DNA from: Rhizorhapis sp036570425
GTDB lineage: Bacteria > Pseudomonadota > Alphaproteobacteria > Sphingomonadales > Sphingomonadaceae
Direction of reading: 5' to 3'
Length of the DNA: 64,000 nucleotides
NCBI GenBank assembly: GCA_036570425.1
Contig: DATCYF010000023.1
Coordinates: forward strand, 376,754 to 440,753
In this document: positions 17,259 through 26,471 of the stretch, piece by piece
How positions within the stretch are numbered: the stretch's first letter is position 1
Layout: every line of letters starts with the position of its first letter
Position numbers and translations under genes: made by a program
The notes under the pieces: model-generated
What the model saw: only the letters and a program-made list of their open reading frames with translations
What the model was told of the DNA's origin: nothing
Database searches by the model: none

Positions 17259-18576
17259 CGTCTTTCTCATCCTTTTCTGAAGTGCCGCCGTCTTTGCCAG
17301 CTGTGTTCGGCGGCGGATAATAGATGTCGCCATCGTCGCGGGGGTTCATATCCTCCAGCGCGCGGACCTCATTGGGCGACAGCCAACCCCATTGCAGCGC
17401 CTGGGCATGGGCCCCGTAGCGGGTTTTGATGTCGGTGCGCACCATCGCCGCACGGTTGAACCGCGCATAGACTTTCGGGTCGGCGATCATCGCGCCGATC
17501 TCTTCCTCCCACATGACAAGATGGTCATCCAGCGTATAGGCGCCGAACCCATCTGCTTTCTGCTGCAGGCCAGTGCCCCAGTTTGAATCGCTCCCGCTGT
17601 TGTCCCCGATCATGGATGGCGGCACGCCAAAGAACATGCAGATCTCGGAGCGCGACAGCTTCTGCGCTTCGATCCATTGCAGATCGATCGGGCTGAGCGA
17701 GATGGTTTCCCATTTCAGCCCTTCCTCCAGCAGCAACACGCCGCCATCCCGCTCGCCGCCCGCGCGGAATTCGTCCAGCGACCGCTGAAGGTTATTATAG
17801 GCCTGATCGCTGAGCTTCTTTCCGTCCGGCATCGCCACGGCACCGGATGGTCGAGCGCCATTCCTGAACGTCCCGGCCACCTGCCGGTCGCGGGCGCGCA
17901 CCTGGCCGATGGTTTCCCGCGCGAAAGTCATGGGCGAAACGCCGCAATAGCCATTGAGCGTCAGGCCGAAGAGATGGAACATTTCTGATTGCGGCACAGT
18001 GTATTGCGTGCCGTTCCGCCGGACGATGTCGTATTCCAGTTCCATGCTGTCCAGCTGGCGGACCCTGACCCGGTCAGGATGCAGCGGGATCAACTCGCGC
18101 ACTTCACCGCGCGAAACTGACTTCAACGCATAGCCATTGCCGCGCAACAGCACATGGGCCTGCAACATCCGCTTGAACTGCGCGGGCCGCTGCCAGCGGT
18201 TCGGCTTGCGCCGCATCAACTGCCACACAGCGCTGTCGGATGCCTCGACGCGGGTCCGGTCGTCGACACGGCGGTTCACGTCCAGTGGCAGGGTCGCAAC
18301 CTTGCCCGCGATCAGGCGAACGCATCCGAATACGGCCCCGACCCGCAGCGCCGTTTCGGGCGTCACTATTTCGCCGCTGCCGCTAGATTCTCCGCGAAGC
18401 GCGGCCTCCAGTTCCGCAGGCGTCGTGATCAACAATCCTTCGCCCGGGACAACCGATTGCGCCAGCGGTCGCCCTCCAGCGGGGCCGAACGACAGCGGTA
18501 GCCCGGCATCGACGGTCGGCGCGTGTCTTGGCGTGGCCGCCTGGCCACGCCCGCGCACCATGTCCCATAAGCTCAT
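17248..18576 (-). CDS. HK97 family portal protein
   Basis: 442 residues. The dodecameric portal is the gate for DNA entry at one capsid vertex. Landmarks are ETALRVGAVFGCVRLIAG near residue 75, LMRRKPNRWQRPAQF, GNGYALKS, ELIPLHPDRVRV, and EEGLKWETISLSPIDLQWIE followed by ICMFFGVPPSMIGD; all are typical of HK97-like portals. The C-terminus is Asp/Lys rich. It lies 9 bases after terminase and overlaps the protease start. Confidence 0.95.
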   Translation of the reverse strand: MSLWDMVRGRGQAATPRHAPTVDAGLPLSFGPAGGRPLAQSVVPGEGLLITTPAELEAALRGESSGSGEIVTPETALRVGAVFGCVRLIAGKVATLPLDVNRRVDDRTRVEASDSAVWQLMRRKPNRWQRPAQFKRMLQAHVLLRGNGYALKSVSRGEVRELIPLHPDRVRVRQLDSMELEYDIVRRNGTQYTVPQSEMFHLFGLTLNGYCGVSPMTFARETIGQVRARDRQVAGTFRNGARPSGAVAMPDGKKLSDQAYNNLQRSLDEFRAGGERDGGVLLLEEGLKWETISLSPIDLQWIEAQKLSRSEICMFFGVPPSMIGDNSGSDSNWGTGLQQKADGFGAYTLDDHLVMWEEEIGAMIADPKVYARFNRAAMVRTDIKTRYGAHAQALQWGWLSPNEVRALEDMNPRDDGDIYYPPPNTAGKDGGTSEKDEKDDDA

Positions 18577-18585
18577 CCGATATCC

Positions 18586-20367
18586 TTAAAGAATGCGCGC
18601 GCCGCGCTGGTCATACACCGACGGGCCATTGGAGGCAGGGTTGCGTTCCAGCATCTTCGTGGCGTTAAAGATGGCAACCAGCGGGTCGATCTTCGCCGTG
18701 CCGGCGGCGTCCTTCACGATCATGACCGACTGCCGCCCTTTTTCTTCCTTCGCGTTGCTGACGCACCAATCCATCATGCGCGAGCCCGAGTGGACAGCGC
18801 CGCCGAATTTCAGTTTACGGGCCAGACCAACGATGGCTGACATCAGCCTGTAGCCTTGCCCGACCGCGACAACGGGCGCAGACGCCGTTCCCGCTTCCAA
18901 CCCGATTTTCGCCAGTTCATCCACCAGATCGGACAGGCCGTGCGCGTCGAGGCCGATGGCGCTTTCATTCGGCAACAGCCCGCTGTCCTTCACCTGCTGG
19001 ACGATCTCGACAACTTCGCGAATGTCCTGCGGCACTGCATAATCTTCGGTCTCATTGAGCTCCATGGAGCCCTCCGCCAGTTCGCAAAGCACGAGATCGC
19101 CATCGTCCATGAAGCCGCGCAACACAGATTCCAGCGACTTCCGGCGCCGCAGGACGTCGGGCCATGCCCAGGCCTTCGTCCAGTACAGCCAGCGGCCCGT
19201 ATCGCGTTCGCGCCCGGCGACGCACAGGCCATAAAGATCATCCAGGCCGCCGCCGTCGACGCCAACCACTGCAACTTCGGACCTCTGAAGCAGAGTTTCC
19301 AGAGTCAGCGTTGGGTCGGCCGCTTGCTCCCAATAATCGGCGCCGCGCCAGCGATCGCGCCGAAGCCGCAATCCGATCTCGACATTCAGATATTTCGCCA
19401 GGACGATCTGGATGCTGCCGGTGTCGCCGTCATCGTCCAGTTCACCGCCCGCCGCCTTGCGCAGCTTGCCCTCAATGTAGCTTTCGGAAACCGAGCGCCC
19501 GATATTGGGATTGGTCACATAGAAATTCTCAGGCTTCAGGTACGTCTGCGCCTCGATCAACTCCTCCGGCCACTCGTAGAGCATGCCGAATGTACGCGGG
19601 TCATCGATCTTGCCGTCGCGGACGCCGCGAAAATAATCCAGCTTATCCTTGAACACGCCTGCCGGCGGTTCGTCACTATGTGTCGTCAGGTAAACGACGA
19701 AGCCTTCAGGTCGCGACGCGAGGCCGCCCGTGGCTTCCTCCAGCATCGCCTCGGCATTGGCACGCTTGCCGAATAGCCAAAGTTCATCCACCAGCACGAA
19801 GCCAGCCTTTTTACCGCCGACAATATCCGCGTCGGCCGCCACAACCATTAGTTCGGCACCCGTGACCAGGTGCCTGATTGTCCGTTGATGGTCGATCGGC
19901 TTCAGGATCAACAACAGTTCCGGGGACGCACGCACCATCGCCGCCGCAGGCTTGAAGCTGTTCTGCGCGATCTCCTTCGTCGGCGCGAGGATCAGCAACT
20001 CGGCCAGCTCGCGCCAGTTGAGGATCAACGCCGTGATCATGATCCCGGCCGCGATCGTGGACTTGCCGTTCTTCTTGCTGATCAGCAGCATGAAGTCGCT
20101 GATCAGGCGTTCCCCGGTCTGCGCATCATAGGAACCGAAGATGGCGCCAACGAAATCGAACACGAATGGCTCGCAGGCTTCGCCGAACGTCGGCCTGCCT
20201 GGAACGTCGACCATGCGAAGCGACTTGAAGATCTCGATCGCCTTGGCGGACTGATCGGGGAAAAGCGGTTCGAACGGCACCAGCGAACGGCGCTCAACGA
20301 TCCGATCTTCCCAATCGACACAGGCGGTCGACCAACGTCGATCCAACTGCCCGACAGTTAACGCCAC
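18586..20367 (-). CDS. Terminase large subunit
   Basis: 593 residues, the packaging motor. An N-terminal ATPase carries a Walker A-like SKKNGKST at about residues 97-104, an LILAPTKEIAQNSF segment, and Walker B FVLVDELW with Asp194-Glu195. The C-terminal nuclease part includes VVGVDGGGLDDLYG and IGLDAHGLSDLVDEL, likely metal-binding acidic residues. Length and order match phage terminases of the HK97 type. The small subunit gene lies one base upstream. Confidence 0.95.
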   Translation of the reverse strand: MALTVGQLDRRWSTACVDWEDRIVERRSLVPFEPLFPDQSAKAIEIFKSLRMVDVPGRPTFGEACEPFVFDFVGAIFGSYDAQTGERLISDFMLLISKKNGKSTIAAGIMITALILNWRELAELLILAPTKEIAQNSFKPAAAMVRASPELLLILKPIDHQRTIRHLVTGAELMVVAADADIVGGKKAGFVLVDELWLFGKRANAEAMLEEATGGLASRPEGFVVYLTTHSDEPPAGVFKDKLDYFRGVRDGKIDDPRTFGMLYEWPEELIEAQTYLKPENFYVTNPNIGRSVSESYIEGKLRKAAGGELDDDGDTGSIQIVLAKYLNVEIGLRLRRDRWRGADYWEQAADPTLTLETLLQRSEVAVVGVDGGGLDDLYGLCVAGRERDTGRWLYWTKAWAWPDVLRRRKSLESVLRGFMDDGDLVLCELAEGSMELNETEDYAVPQDIREVVEIVQQVKDSGLLPNESAIGLDAHGLSDLVDELAKIGLEAGTASAPVVAVGQGYRLMSAIVGLARKLKFGGAVHSGSRMMDWCVSNAKEEKGRQSVMIVKDAAGTAKIDPLVAIFNATKMLERNPASNGPSVYDQRGARIL

Positions 20368-20368
20368 G

Positions 20369-20836
20369 TCAGTTCAGTCGTGCTGGAGCGGCCGGGGGCT
20401 CATACAGGCCGCGCACCTCATTGGCGACGGCCTTTGCCGCCTCCTTCTTGCCCAGCTTGGTGGACTTCGTCGGCGCGGGCGCAATCTGCTGTTGCTGATC
20501 GCGCTGGCGCAGTCGGTCCATCTGTTTCATCAGCTCCTTTTCGGCGGCCACGTTTCCGGCTTCGGCCTGGGCGTTGAGGCGGCCCAACTGCGTCATCTCC
20601 AGCCTCAACCGCGCTTCGGCGCGCTTTGCGACCTCGGCAAAATATACTTTCCGCAGCGTCGGCCCGGACATCCCGACCGCCGATGCCGCCTGTTTGACCG
20701 TCAGGCCGCGCGCAAATGCCAAGAGCACCTTGTTTGACGTTTCGCGGTTCCAGACGATTTCGGGCCTTCCCGGCCCGTCACGGCTCGGCATGACAGGGTC
20801 GCCGAACAGGTCATGACCCAAAATTCCATCAGCCAA
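20369..20836 (-). CDS. Terminase small subunit
   Basis: About 155 residues from a TTG at 20836, which has GGAG nine bases upstream and gives an N-terminus (ADGILGHDLFGDPV) like other members. The longer ATG version from 20974 overlaps the HNH gene and has no such support; ATG at 20791 is a shorter option. A helix-turn-helix segment (GLTVKQAASAVGMSGPTLRK) is followed by a long helix and a Gln/Lys-rich tail. It should bind the packaging site and recruit the large subunit. Confidence 0.8.
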   Translation of the reverse strand: MADGILGHDLFGDPVMPSRDGPGRPEIVWNRETSNKVLLAFARGLTVKQAASAVGMSGPTLRKVYFAEVAKRAEARLRLEMTQLGRLNAQAEAGNVAAEKELMKQMDRLRQRDQQQQIAPAPTKSTKLGKKEAAKAVANEVRGLYEPPAAPARLN

Positions 20837-20886
20837 GAAAAAAATCTCCGAATGAGACAGTAAGCGGTAACCGGGCCGGCCACCCC

Positions 20887-21225
20887 TCAGACTTTCGACC
20901 CACCCCCCCGCACCAGACCGCTGGCCCGCCTCGCGCGGGCCTCGGCCGTCTTCCGCTGGTGATGCGTGAAGCACAGCAGCTCGATGTTGCCCGCGTCCAG
21001 ATCAGCGCCGCCGTCCTTCCGTTCGACGATGTGATCAGCGATGACGCGTTGCGTTGGCGTGGTGCATCCGGGCCGCTCGCATCGATCGCCGCGTTCCCGC
21101 TTGATGCTGGCGACCAGCGAACGCCATTCGCGAGACGAGTAGAACTGCTCCGCCACCTTTGGCGCGGCCTTCACCCGAGGGGCGAGGCCAGCAACGAGGG
21201 GAGCGAGTGTCTTGAGCTTACCCAT
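20887..21225 (-). CDS. HNH endonuclease
   Basis: 112 residues with RGDRCERPGCTTPTQRVIADHI followed by NIELLCFTHHQRKTAEA, an HNH fold with a zinc-like CxxxxC and a D-H...N...H triad (cut here to key residues). HNH proteins beside terminase are required for cos cleavage in phages such as HK97 (gp74), so this one is probably a packaging cofactor rather than a homing enzyme. It is immediately upstream of the terminase small subunit in the direction of transcription. Confidence 0.9.
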   Translation of the reverse strand: MGKLKTLAPLVAGLAPRVKAAPKVAEQFYSSREWRSLVASIKRERGDRCERPGCTTPTQRVIADHIVERKDGGADLDAGNIELLCFTHHQRKTAEARARRASGLVRGGGSKV

Positions 21226-21469
21226 GCCGCCTCACTGAACTGTGAACTCCCAAAAGCGCCACGCCCCGGCGGAGCAAGTCCGAACCGAGGCGTGGCAGTT
21301 TAGGAGAGGAATGCCGTGACAGACCTGAACACAGGCCCACCCCAAGGCTATCGAGATTTAGACCGGAAACAGCCCGGAGGCGAACACCCTTTATTTTCAT
21401 GGCCGATGCATTCCGCGCTTGACCCGTCCGTTAAGGAGGATTTCCGCGCCTCTCAGCGCGGAATGTTGT
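21226..21469. other. Intergenic hairpins, candidate cos/packaging or terminator region
   Basis: No gene is supported in these 244 bases. Two perfect inverted repeats stand out: GCCACGCC at 21258-21265 with GGCGTGGC at 21289-21296, and TTCCGCGC at 21442-21449 with GCGCGGAA at 21456-21463 (six-base loop). The second begins six bases after the DUF6362 stop on the minus strand and may be a terminator, though no T-run follows. Location beside HNH and terminase genes makes the region a candidate for the cos site. Confidence 0.45.
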
Positions 21470-21919
21470 TCAGTTTGAAGCGACCTGAGCCCGCTCCAGG
21501 GCGACGGCAATGCGGTTGATCGCCCGTCCATAGCGCATGCGCAGGCCATCGGCACCGAAGGACACGCCCAGCGGTTGCAGCAATCGCCGCCAAGGCACCT
21601 GCGATCGCCCACCGGCCAGCCATGACACGGCCAGCGCCACCAGCGCCCGGTCGCGCTCATTGACCAGCAGCAGCCACTCGCTCGCTTCCTCCATGCGCCT
21701 GATCTCCGCGCGGGAGAGCGGGAGAGGGCGGGGCGTTGCCTCCGCGTCCGCATAATCGCCAAAATGATTGTGCCGCCGCAGATCGGGCCAATAGGCCTTG
21801 ACCGCCAGCCACCCGCGCTCCCGGTCCGGCATGCGCCGCCACAGCAGCATGGCCTCGACAAGCCGCTCCTGTACGGCCTCGAATGTCCAGAACTGCGTCC
21901 CTTCCACATCTGGAACCAT
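21470..21919 (-). CDS. DUF6362 family phage protein
   Basis: 149 residues. WTFEAVQERLVEAMLLWRRM opens the protein, followed by AVKAYWPDLRRHNHFGDYAD and a helix-turn-helix-like C-terminal segment (WRRLLQPLGVSFGADGLRMR). I recognise this as the DUF6362 family of phage and prophage proteins. The place just before the terminase block and a DNA-binding-like C-terminus suggest a late gene regulator; that role is inference. It is followed by a hairpin. Confidence 0.7.
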   Translation of the reverse strand: MVPDVEGTQFWTFEAVQERLVEAMLLWRRMPDRERGWLAVKAYWPDLRRHNHFGDYADAEATPRPLPLSRAEIRRMEEASEWLLLVNERDRALVALAVSWLAGGRSQVPWRRLLQPLGVSFGADGLRMRYGRAINRIAVALERAQVASN

Positions 21920-21974
21920 GATTGTTCAACCTTCCATTCTGCAAACTGTTGAAAAGACGGGATGAATTATTGAT

Positions 21975-22156
21975 TTTGGAAGCTTTGGAAGCTTTGGAAT
22001 GATTATGAATATTCTACCTTCGCACATGCCTGCGCCTGCGCACGCCCGCGCCTGTCATGCCGTTTTCGAAACCCTTCCAATCATTCCAAAGCCGCAATTA
22101 TCCGCCGCTTCTTCCTTCCGGCGACGCTTCCGCCTCCCTTCCATTCCGGAAGCTTT
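21975..22156. repeat. Iteron-like direct and inverted repeats beside the primase gene
   Basis: Three tandem 9-base copies lie at 21975-21983 (TTTGGAAGC), 21984-21992 (TTTGGAAGC) and 21993-22001 (TTTGGAATG). A perfect 14-base inverted match, GCTTTGGAATGATT at 21991-22004 and its complement at 22079-22092, spans 74 bases. GGAAGCTTT recurs at 22148-22156. The stretch at 21961-22020 is AT-rich, unlike its neighbours. There is no gene at 21920-22174. Iterons, AT-rich DNA and an adjacent primase-helicase gene suggest a replication origin. Confidence 0.55.
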
Positions 22157-22174
22157 CTTGTCTGGCCACACCGG

Positions 22175-25100
22175 CTAGAAGCCCGGCACGAAGTCGTCGT
22201 CGTCCGCTGGCCAGCTCTGATCGGGACCGGGTGGAGCGCCATCGCCGCCGCCGCGCGCGCCGATATCGGACGCGATCGTCACCACGTTGCCATGGTCATC
22301 GACGAAGTCGCGCACCTGCCTGACCATGCGCAGGCCAAGCCACTGCATCCCGTTGGACTGTTTGTTGCTGAAGCCTTTGCCCTTGAGCGCGCGGCTGAAG
22401 CCTTTCTGCTTCCATTCCACTTCGCCAGCGGCCTTGGCCCAGGCGCAGAACAGCTCATAGAGGTGGGACGACTGGACGCGCTCATCCGGGACAGGCTCGG
22501 TACACATGCGCAGGAAGGACGCGATCGGGTCGCTGTCGTCCTTATAGTCGGCCGATGCCGCCGCGACGTCCTCCGGTTCGATGAATCCGTGATCCATCCA
22601 GTCGAGCAGCCCGCGCACCATCCAGGCGAGAATGCCCGGATGTTCCTGCTTCAGCTTGTCGGGCAGTGCCCGGTCGCGCTGATGCGGCTCCAGATGCGAT
22701 TCCCAGAGCACCACCTTCACGCGCCGCCAGATGCCTTCGGTGCCGCGCGGAATGTCCGGCTTCTCATTGCACCACAAAGTCCATTTGAAGATCGGGAAGA
22801 ACCGGAAGAAGCTGCGGAAATTGTCGCGCACATTCATGCCGTCGCCGCCGGTGACGGTATTGATCAGCGCTTCATTGATCTTGGCGCCCACCGGCACCTC
22901 GCCCGATGTCAGGAACCGCACGCCGGGCAGGCGCACCAGGTCAGGCGTGGCAGCGTCCCCGCGCTTCTTGCCACCCTCATCCAGGAAGGTTTCGACATTG
23001 ATGATGTCGCCATAGTCGCCGATCGCGTCCCGGCACGCATTGCCGAACGTCGACTTGCCGTTCGCGGCGGTCGGGCCCCACCAGATATGGAAGATCTGCT
23101 CGCCGGTGTCGCCGGTCAGGTTATAGCCCATCCATTGCTGCAGATACCGCCGCCGCCCATCCTTGGGCTGCGCCCACAGGACGAACTTGTCCCATTCGTC
23201 GGCCTGCGCCTCCGGATCATAGTCGCACGCGGTCAGCTTGGTCAGCATGTCGCCGCGATCGTGCGGCTTCAGCTCGACACGCGCCGGCGCGTCACCGTCC
23301 GGCCGGATGAACCGCAGCGTGCCGTTCATGCAATTGAGCAGCATCGGATCCGTGTCGAACTGCGAAAGCTCGACCGTGCACCAGCGCTTGGCCAGATTAG
23401 CGATGCAGCCGATCCGGCCGGACGCCTCCGATGCGCGGCCCCACCGCCCGATCAGTTCGGACCGCAGGACGGGCTTGCCACCCTTGTAATCGACGACAGT
23501 GTCCATGCCGTCCACATGACCGCCGGTCTCATGGTGCAGCCGCCAGTGCGCCTTTTCGCGCACGGTGCTGTCATCATCGATCCCATGCCCCAGCGGATCG
23601 ACGCCGGTATCGCGGATGATGGCGGATTCGCGCTGGATCGCGCGCACGGTCTCGAACACCGACGCCATGACCTCGGCCGGCGTCACGTCCTTCTCCTGGT
23701 TGAGCACGCGATAGCGCCGCCCGTCCCAGCCCAGCCAACCCTTGGCCGTGGTATAGAGATAATCCCGGCCGAACCGCGCAAACCAGCGTTCGGCATTGCC
23801 CATGTCGGTACGCTGGAATTCAGCGCATCGCATATCGAGCAGCATGCCGGCGACGTCGAAGTCCTTCGCCAGCCCCGCGTCAAACGACTTTTCCACGTCG
23901 CGCCGATCGGCACCCGCGATATCGTCCAGCGCCTCTTCGACGACAGCCCACCCGGCCTCACGATCGAACAGCCCGCCAGAGATCCGCCGCCCCACATTCC
24001 ACGCGAGCCGCCCGATGGCTTCCTTCGTGTCATGCACGCCGTCGCGCTGGCGATCGAGCCAGGCGGCGGCCACGCGCTTCAGCAGCGCCTGCACCCCCGG
24101 CCCCTGATCGGTAAGACGCGCCGCCACGCTTCCATTTGGAAGCATATCCTCTTCCATCAACCCCGGGGGCGGCGGGGGGAAGCGCGCGTCGAACCGCGCC
24201 CGCCAGTCGCTCAGATACTGCGCCCGCGTCTCCCCGTCGACGATGGCAGCCGCCCAGCTGGCGAGCCGCCGCCACAGCGCCGCCTTGCCCTCCGGCGTCA
24301 CGGCCCAGGGCATCGCCAGCGCCGCGTCCCACAGATATTGCGAAATCGGCACGGCGGCCGACAGCACCGCGTCCAGCCCTTCGCGCGCGCAGCCCTCTTC
24401 GACGGGCCGGCGCAACAGATCGTCGGGATCCACGCCATCGGGCAGGATTGCGATCGACAACGTACCACCGGGACCAATGCCGGGGAGCGCAGTCTCACAG
24501 GCCCGCACCGCCGCCTTGCGCCCGGCGGGGTCGCCATCCATCAACAGCACGGGCGCATAGACCACGCGCCAGGCCCGGGCGATCTGCTCGGCCGTCAGCG
24601 CTGTTCCCATCGGCGCGACCGTTTCCACGATCCCTACGGAATCGAGGGCGATCACATCGAAATAGCCCTCGACCAGCACCAGCCGCTGCGCCGTGCGCGC
24701 TGCCGGGGCCGCGCGATGCAGGTTGAACAGCAGCCGTCCCTTGTCGAAATGGTCGGCGGCGGGACTATTGAGATATTTGGCTTCCTGCCGCTCTGACGTG
24801 GCCCGCGCCCCGAAACCGACATTGTGCCCACGCGCATCATGGACAGGGATCATGATGCGCGCACGGAACCTGTCGCGCAGACCGTCGCCGGCATCGATCA
24901 GCAGCCCGGCCGCCTCCAGCCGATCGGCGCCCGCACCGCACAGCGCCACGGACCGGCGCGACGGCGCCAGGCCCAGGCCGAACTTCTCCACCGAAGCGAC
25001 TGACACGCCACGCCGCAGGAGGATGTCCATTGCCACAGGCGTTTTCGCCAGTTCGGCCGCATACCAATCGGCCGCCCGATGCAGCACATCATGGACATTC

Positions 25101-25429
25101 TCGACGGCCCGCGCGCGTTCGGCTTCCTCCGGCGATCGCGCCGGCATCTCCAGCCCCGCCTGGCCGGCCAGATCCTTGACCGCATCCATGAAGTCCATGC
25201 CGTCATGGTCCGTCAGCCAGCGGATGGCATCGCCATGCGCGCCGCAGCCAAAGCAGTGATAGAAGCCCTTGTCGTCATTGACGGTGAAGCTGGGCGTCTG
25301 CTCGCCATGGAAGGGACAGCATGCCTTGTGCTCACGCCCGGCCTTATCCAGCTTCAGCGACTGGCCGATCAGGGCCGACAGCGTCGTCCGGGCGCGGATT
25401 TCGTCAAGAAATGCAGTTGAAAGAGACAC
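22175..25429 (-). CDS. Primase-helicase: CHC2/Toprim primase fused to P4-type SF3 helicase
   Basis: 1084 residues in two halves. The N-terminal half is DnaG-like: zinc finger CPFH (38-41) with CFGC (59-62), catalytic core, and Toprim motifs EGYFD (254-258) and DGD (298-300). The C-terminal half is P4 type: a D5_N-like region at about 540-770, then SF3 Walker A GPTAANGKST (785-794), VRFLTSGEV, and the WTLWCNEKPDIPRG segment. It should prime and unwind phage DNA. Family proteins of this fused design occur in phages and satellites. It starts 92 bases after the preceding early operon. Confidence 0.95.
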   Translation of the reverse strand: MSLSTAFLDEIRARTTLSALIGQSLKLDKAGREHKACCPFHGEQTPSFTVNDDKGFYHCFGCGAHGDAIRWLTDHDGMDFMDAVKDLAGQAGLEMPARSPEEAERARAVENVHDVLHRAADWYAAELAKTPVAMDILLRRGVSVASVEKFGLGLAPSRRSVALCGAGADRLEAAGLLIDAGDGLRDRFRARIMIPVHDARGHNVGFGARATSERQEAKYLNSPAADHFDKGRLLFNLHRAAPAARTAQRLVLVEGYFDVIALDSVGIVETVAPMGTALTAEQIARAWRVVYAPVLLMDGDPAGRKAAVRACETALPGIGPGGTLSIAILPDGVDPDDLLRRPVEEGCAREGLDAVLSAAVPISQYLWDAALAMPWAVTPEGKAALWRRLASWAAAIVDGETRAQYLSDWRARFDARFPPPPPGLMEEDMLPNGSVAARLTDQGPGVQALLKRVAAAWLDRQRDGVHDTKEAIGRLAWNVGRRISGGLFDREAGWAVVEEALDDIAGADRRDVEKSFDAGLAKDFDVAGMLLDMRCAEFQRTDMGNAERWFARFGRDYLYTTAKGWLGWDGRRYRVLNQEKDVTPAEVMASVFETVRAIQRESAIIRDTGVDPLGHGIDDDSTVREKAHWRLHHETGGHVDGMDTVVDYKGGKPVLRSELIGRWGRASEASGRIGCIANLAKRWCTVELSQFDTDPMLLNCMNGTLRFIRPDGDAPARVELKPHDRGDMLTKLTACDYDPEAQADEWDKFVLWAQPKDGRRRYLQQWMGYNLTGDTGEQIFHIWWGPTAANGKSTFGNACRDAIGDYGDIINVETFLDEGGKKRGDAATPDLVRLPGVRFLTSGEVPVGAKINEALINTVTGGDGMNVRDNFRSFFRFFPIFKWTLWCNEKPDIPRGTEGIWRRVKVVLWESHLEPHQRDRALPDKLKQEHPGILAWMVRGLLDWMDHGFIEPEDVAAASADYKDDSDPIASFLRMCTEPVPDERVQSSHLYELFCAWAKAAGEVEWKQKGFSRALKGKGFSNKQSNGMQWLGLRMVRQVRDFVDDHGNVVTIASDIGARGGGDGAPPGPDQSWPADDDDFVPGF

Positions 25430-25521
25430 GAAACCCCACCCCGAAAATCAGGCTACAGATGCAAATTGGTCCGGGTGGCTGCCGCCTTCTTGTAATCGCG
25501 CCCCGGTGCGCGATGCGTGGA

Positions 25522-25785
25522 TCAGCCCGGCTTTGGATCAGGTAAATCAAGCGATCCCAGCCGCTCGACAACACGGGACGTCAGCATGTCGAGATACTCG
25601 CTGCCAGCGCGCAGCCGGTCCCCGCCCGGTTTGAACCTGAGCACGTGGAAGCCGATGACGCCGAGAACGATGGATTCCAGTACCGTCATCGCTTCGGTGA
25701 CCTCATAGTTCGTACCGGTAACGATCATCTTGACCGCTTCAGGCGCCAGGACGTTGTGCCGATCGGTCGCGCCATCCGCCATCAT
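25522..25785 (-). CDS. Small phage protein of unknown function
   Basis: About 88 residues from an ATG at 25785 that overlaps the methyltransferase stop (ATGA), so translation is coupled. A longer start at 25827 would extend into the methyltransferase gene and is rejected. The protein has an N-terminal polar part, a hydrophobic helix-like middle (TVLESIVLGVIGFHVLRF), and a charged end. No family is recognised. Last gene of the early operon before the primase. Confidence 0.6.
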   Translation of the reverse strand: MMADGATDRHNVLAPEAVKMIVTGTNYEVTEAMTVLESIVLGVIGFHVLRFKPGGDRLRAGSEYLDMLTSRVVERLGSLDLPDPKPG

Positions 25786-26471
25786 CCTTCTCCCAACAGT
25801 TTTTGAGCGCTGGCCAGGCGCTGACATGCCGTCGCGAAATGCGCGGGATTATGCTCGATGCCCACGAACTTGCGGCCGGTCTTCACCGCAGCCACGCCGG
25901 TCGATCCCGTTCCCATGAAGGGGTCGCAAATGCTGCCCGGCGCCAGATTGCGGACGATCTTGTCCATCACTGCGTCAGGCTTGACGGTCGGATGGCCAAA
26001 GGCCCCCCTGCGGCCGACCGGCGCAACGATATGCCGCCTCTTGTCGGCCAGCTCGCCTTGCGGGTGATGGCCGCGATTCCATGCATGGATATAGATCTCG
26101 CAGTCGGGCTGATAATGTTTGTTCGCGACCGGCATCGGGTTGGACTTGATCCAGTTGCAGATCGCGAACCGCTCAAAGCTGCCGCTCAGATAGGTCGACA
26201 GCTCCGGCACCTGGTCATTGTGGCAAAAGACCACAACCGATCCGCAAAGCAGCGGATTGATGATCAGATGATCAAAACCTTGATCCAAATCCTCGCATGC
26301 AATCTGGTCGGTATGCCTCCGCGCCGCACGGAACTTGCCGCCGCCGGAGGTTTCGAACGCATAAGGCGGATCCGTGCACACCACGTCGAACCAGCCCAAT
26401 GTCGGCAGGATCGCATAGGCATCGCCCAGATACAGCGTCGCCCTGCCAACAATTTCGCTACGGACGATCAT
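25782..26471 (-). CDS. Site-specific DNA methyltransferase (DPPY type)
   Basis: 229 residues. Catalytic motif DPPY at residues 34-37 precedes the SAM-binding motif FMGTG (about 185-189), the motif order of beta-class amino-methyltransferases (N6-adenine or N4-cytosine). It is short, with a small target recognition region between the motifs, as in other solitary phage enzymes. No restriction partner is nearby. It overlaps both neighbours by four bases. Likely roles are protection from host restriction or control of packaging and replication. Confidence 0.9.
   Translation of the reverse strand: MIVRSEIVGRATLYLGDAYAILPTLGWFDVVCTDPPYAFETSGGGKFRAARRHTDQIACEDLDQGFDHLIINPLLCGSVVVFCHNDQVPELSTYLSGSFERFAICNWIKSNPMPVANKHYQPDCEIYIHAWNRGHHPQGELADKRRHIVAPVGRRGAFGHPTVKPDAVMDKIVRNLAPGSICDPFMGTGSTGVAAVKTGRKFVGIEHNPAHFATACQRLASAQKLLGEG

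Noticed and set aside
22292..24796. An 834-residue open frame on the plus strand
   Set aside because: It is antisense to the primase-helicase gene, is His/Arg/Pro rich and has no family motif; the minus strand carries clear CHC2, Toprim and SF3 motifs. High GC makes such shadows common.
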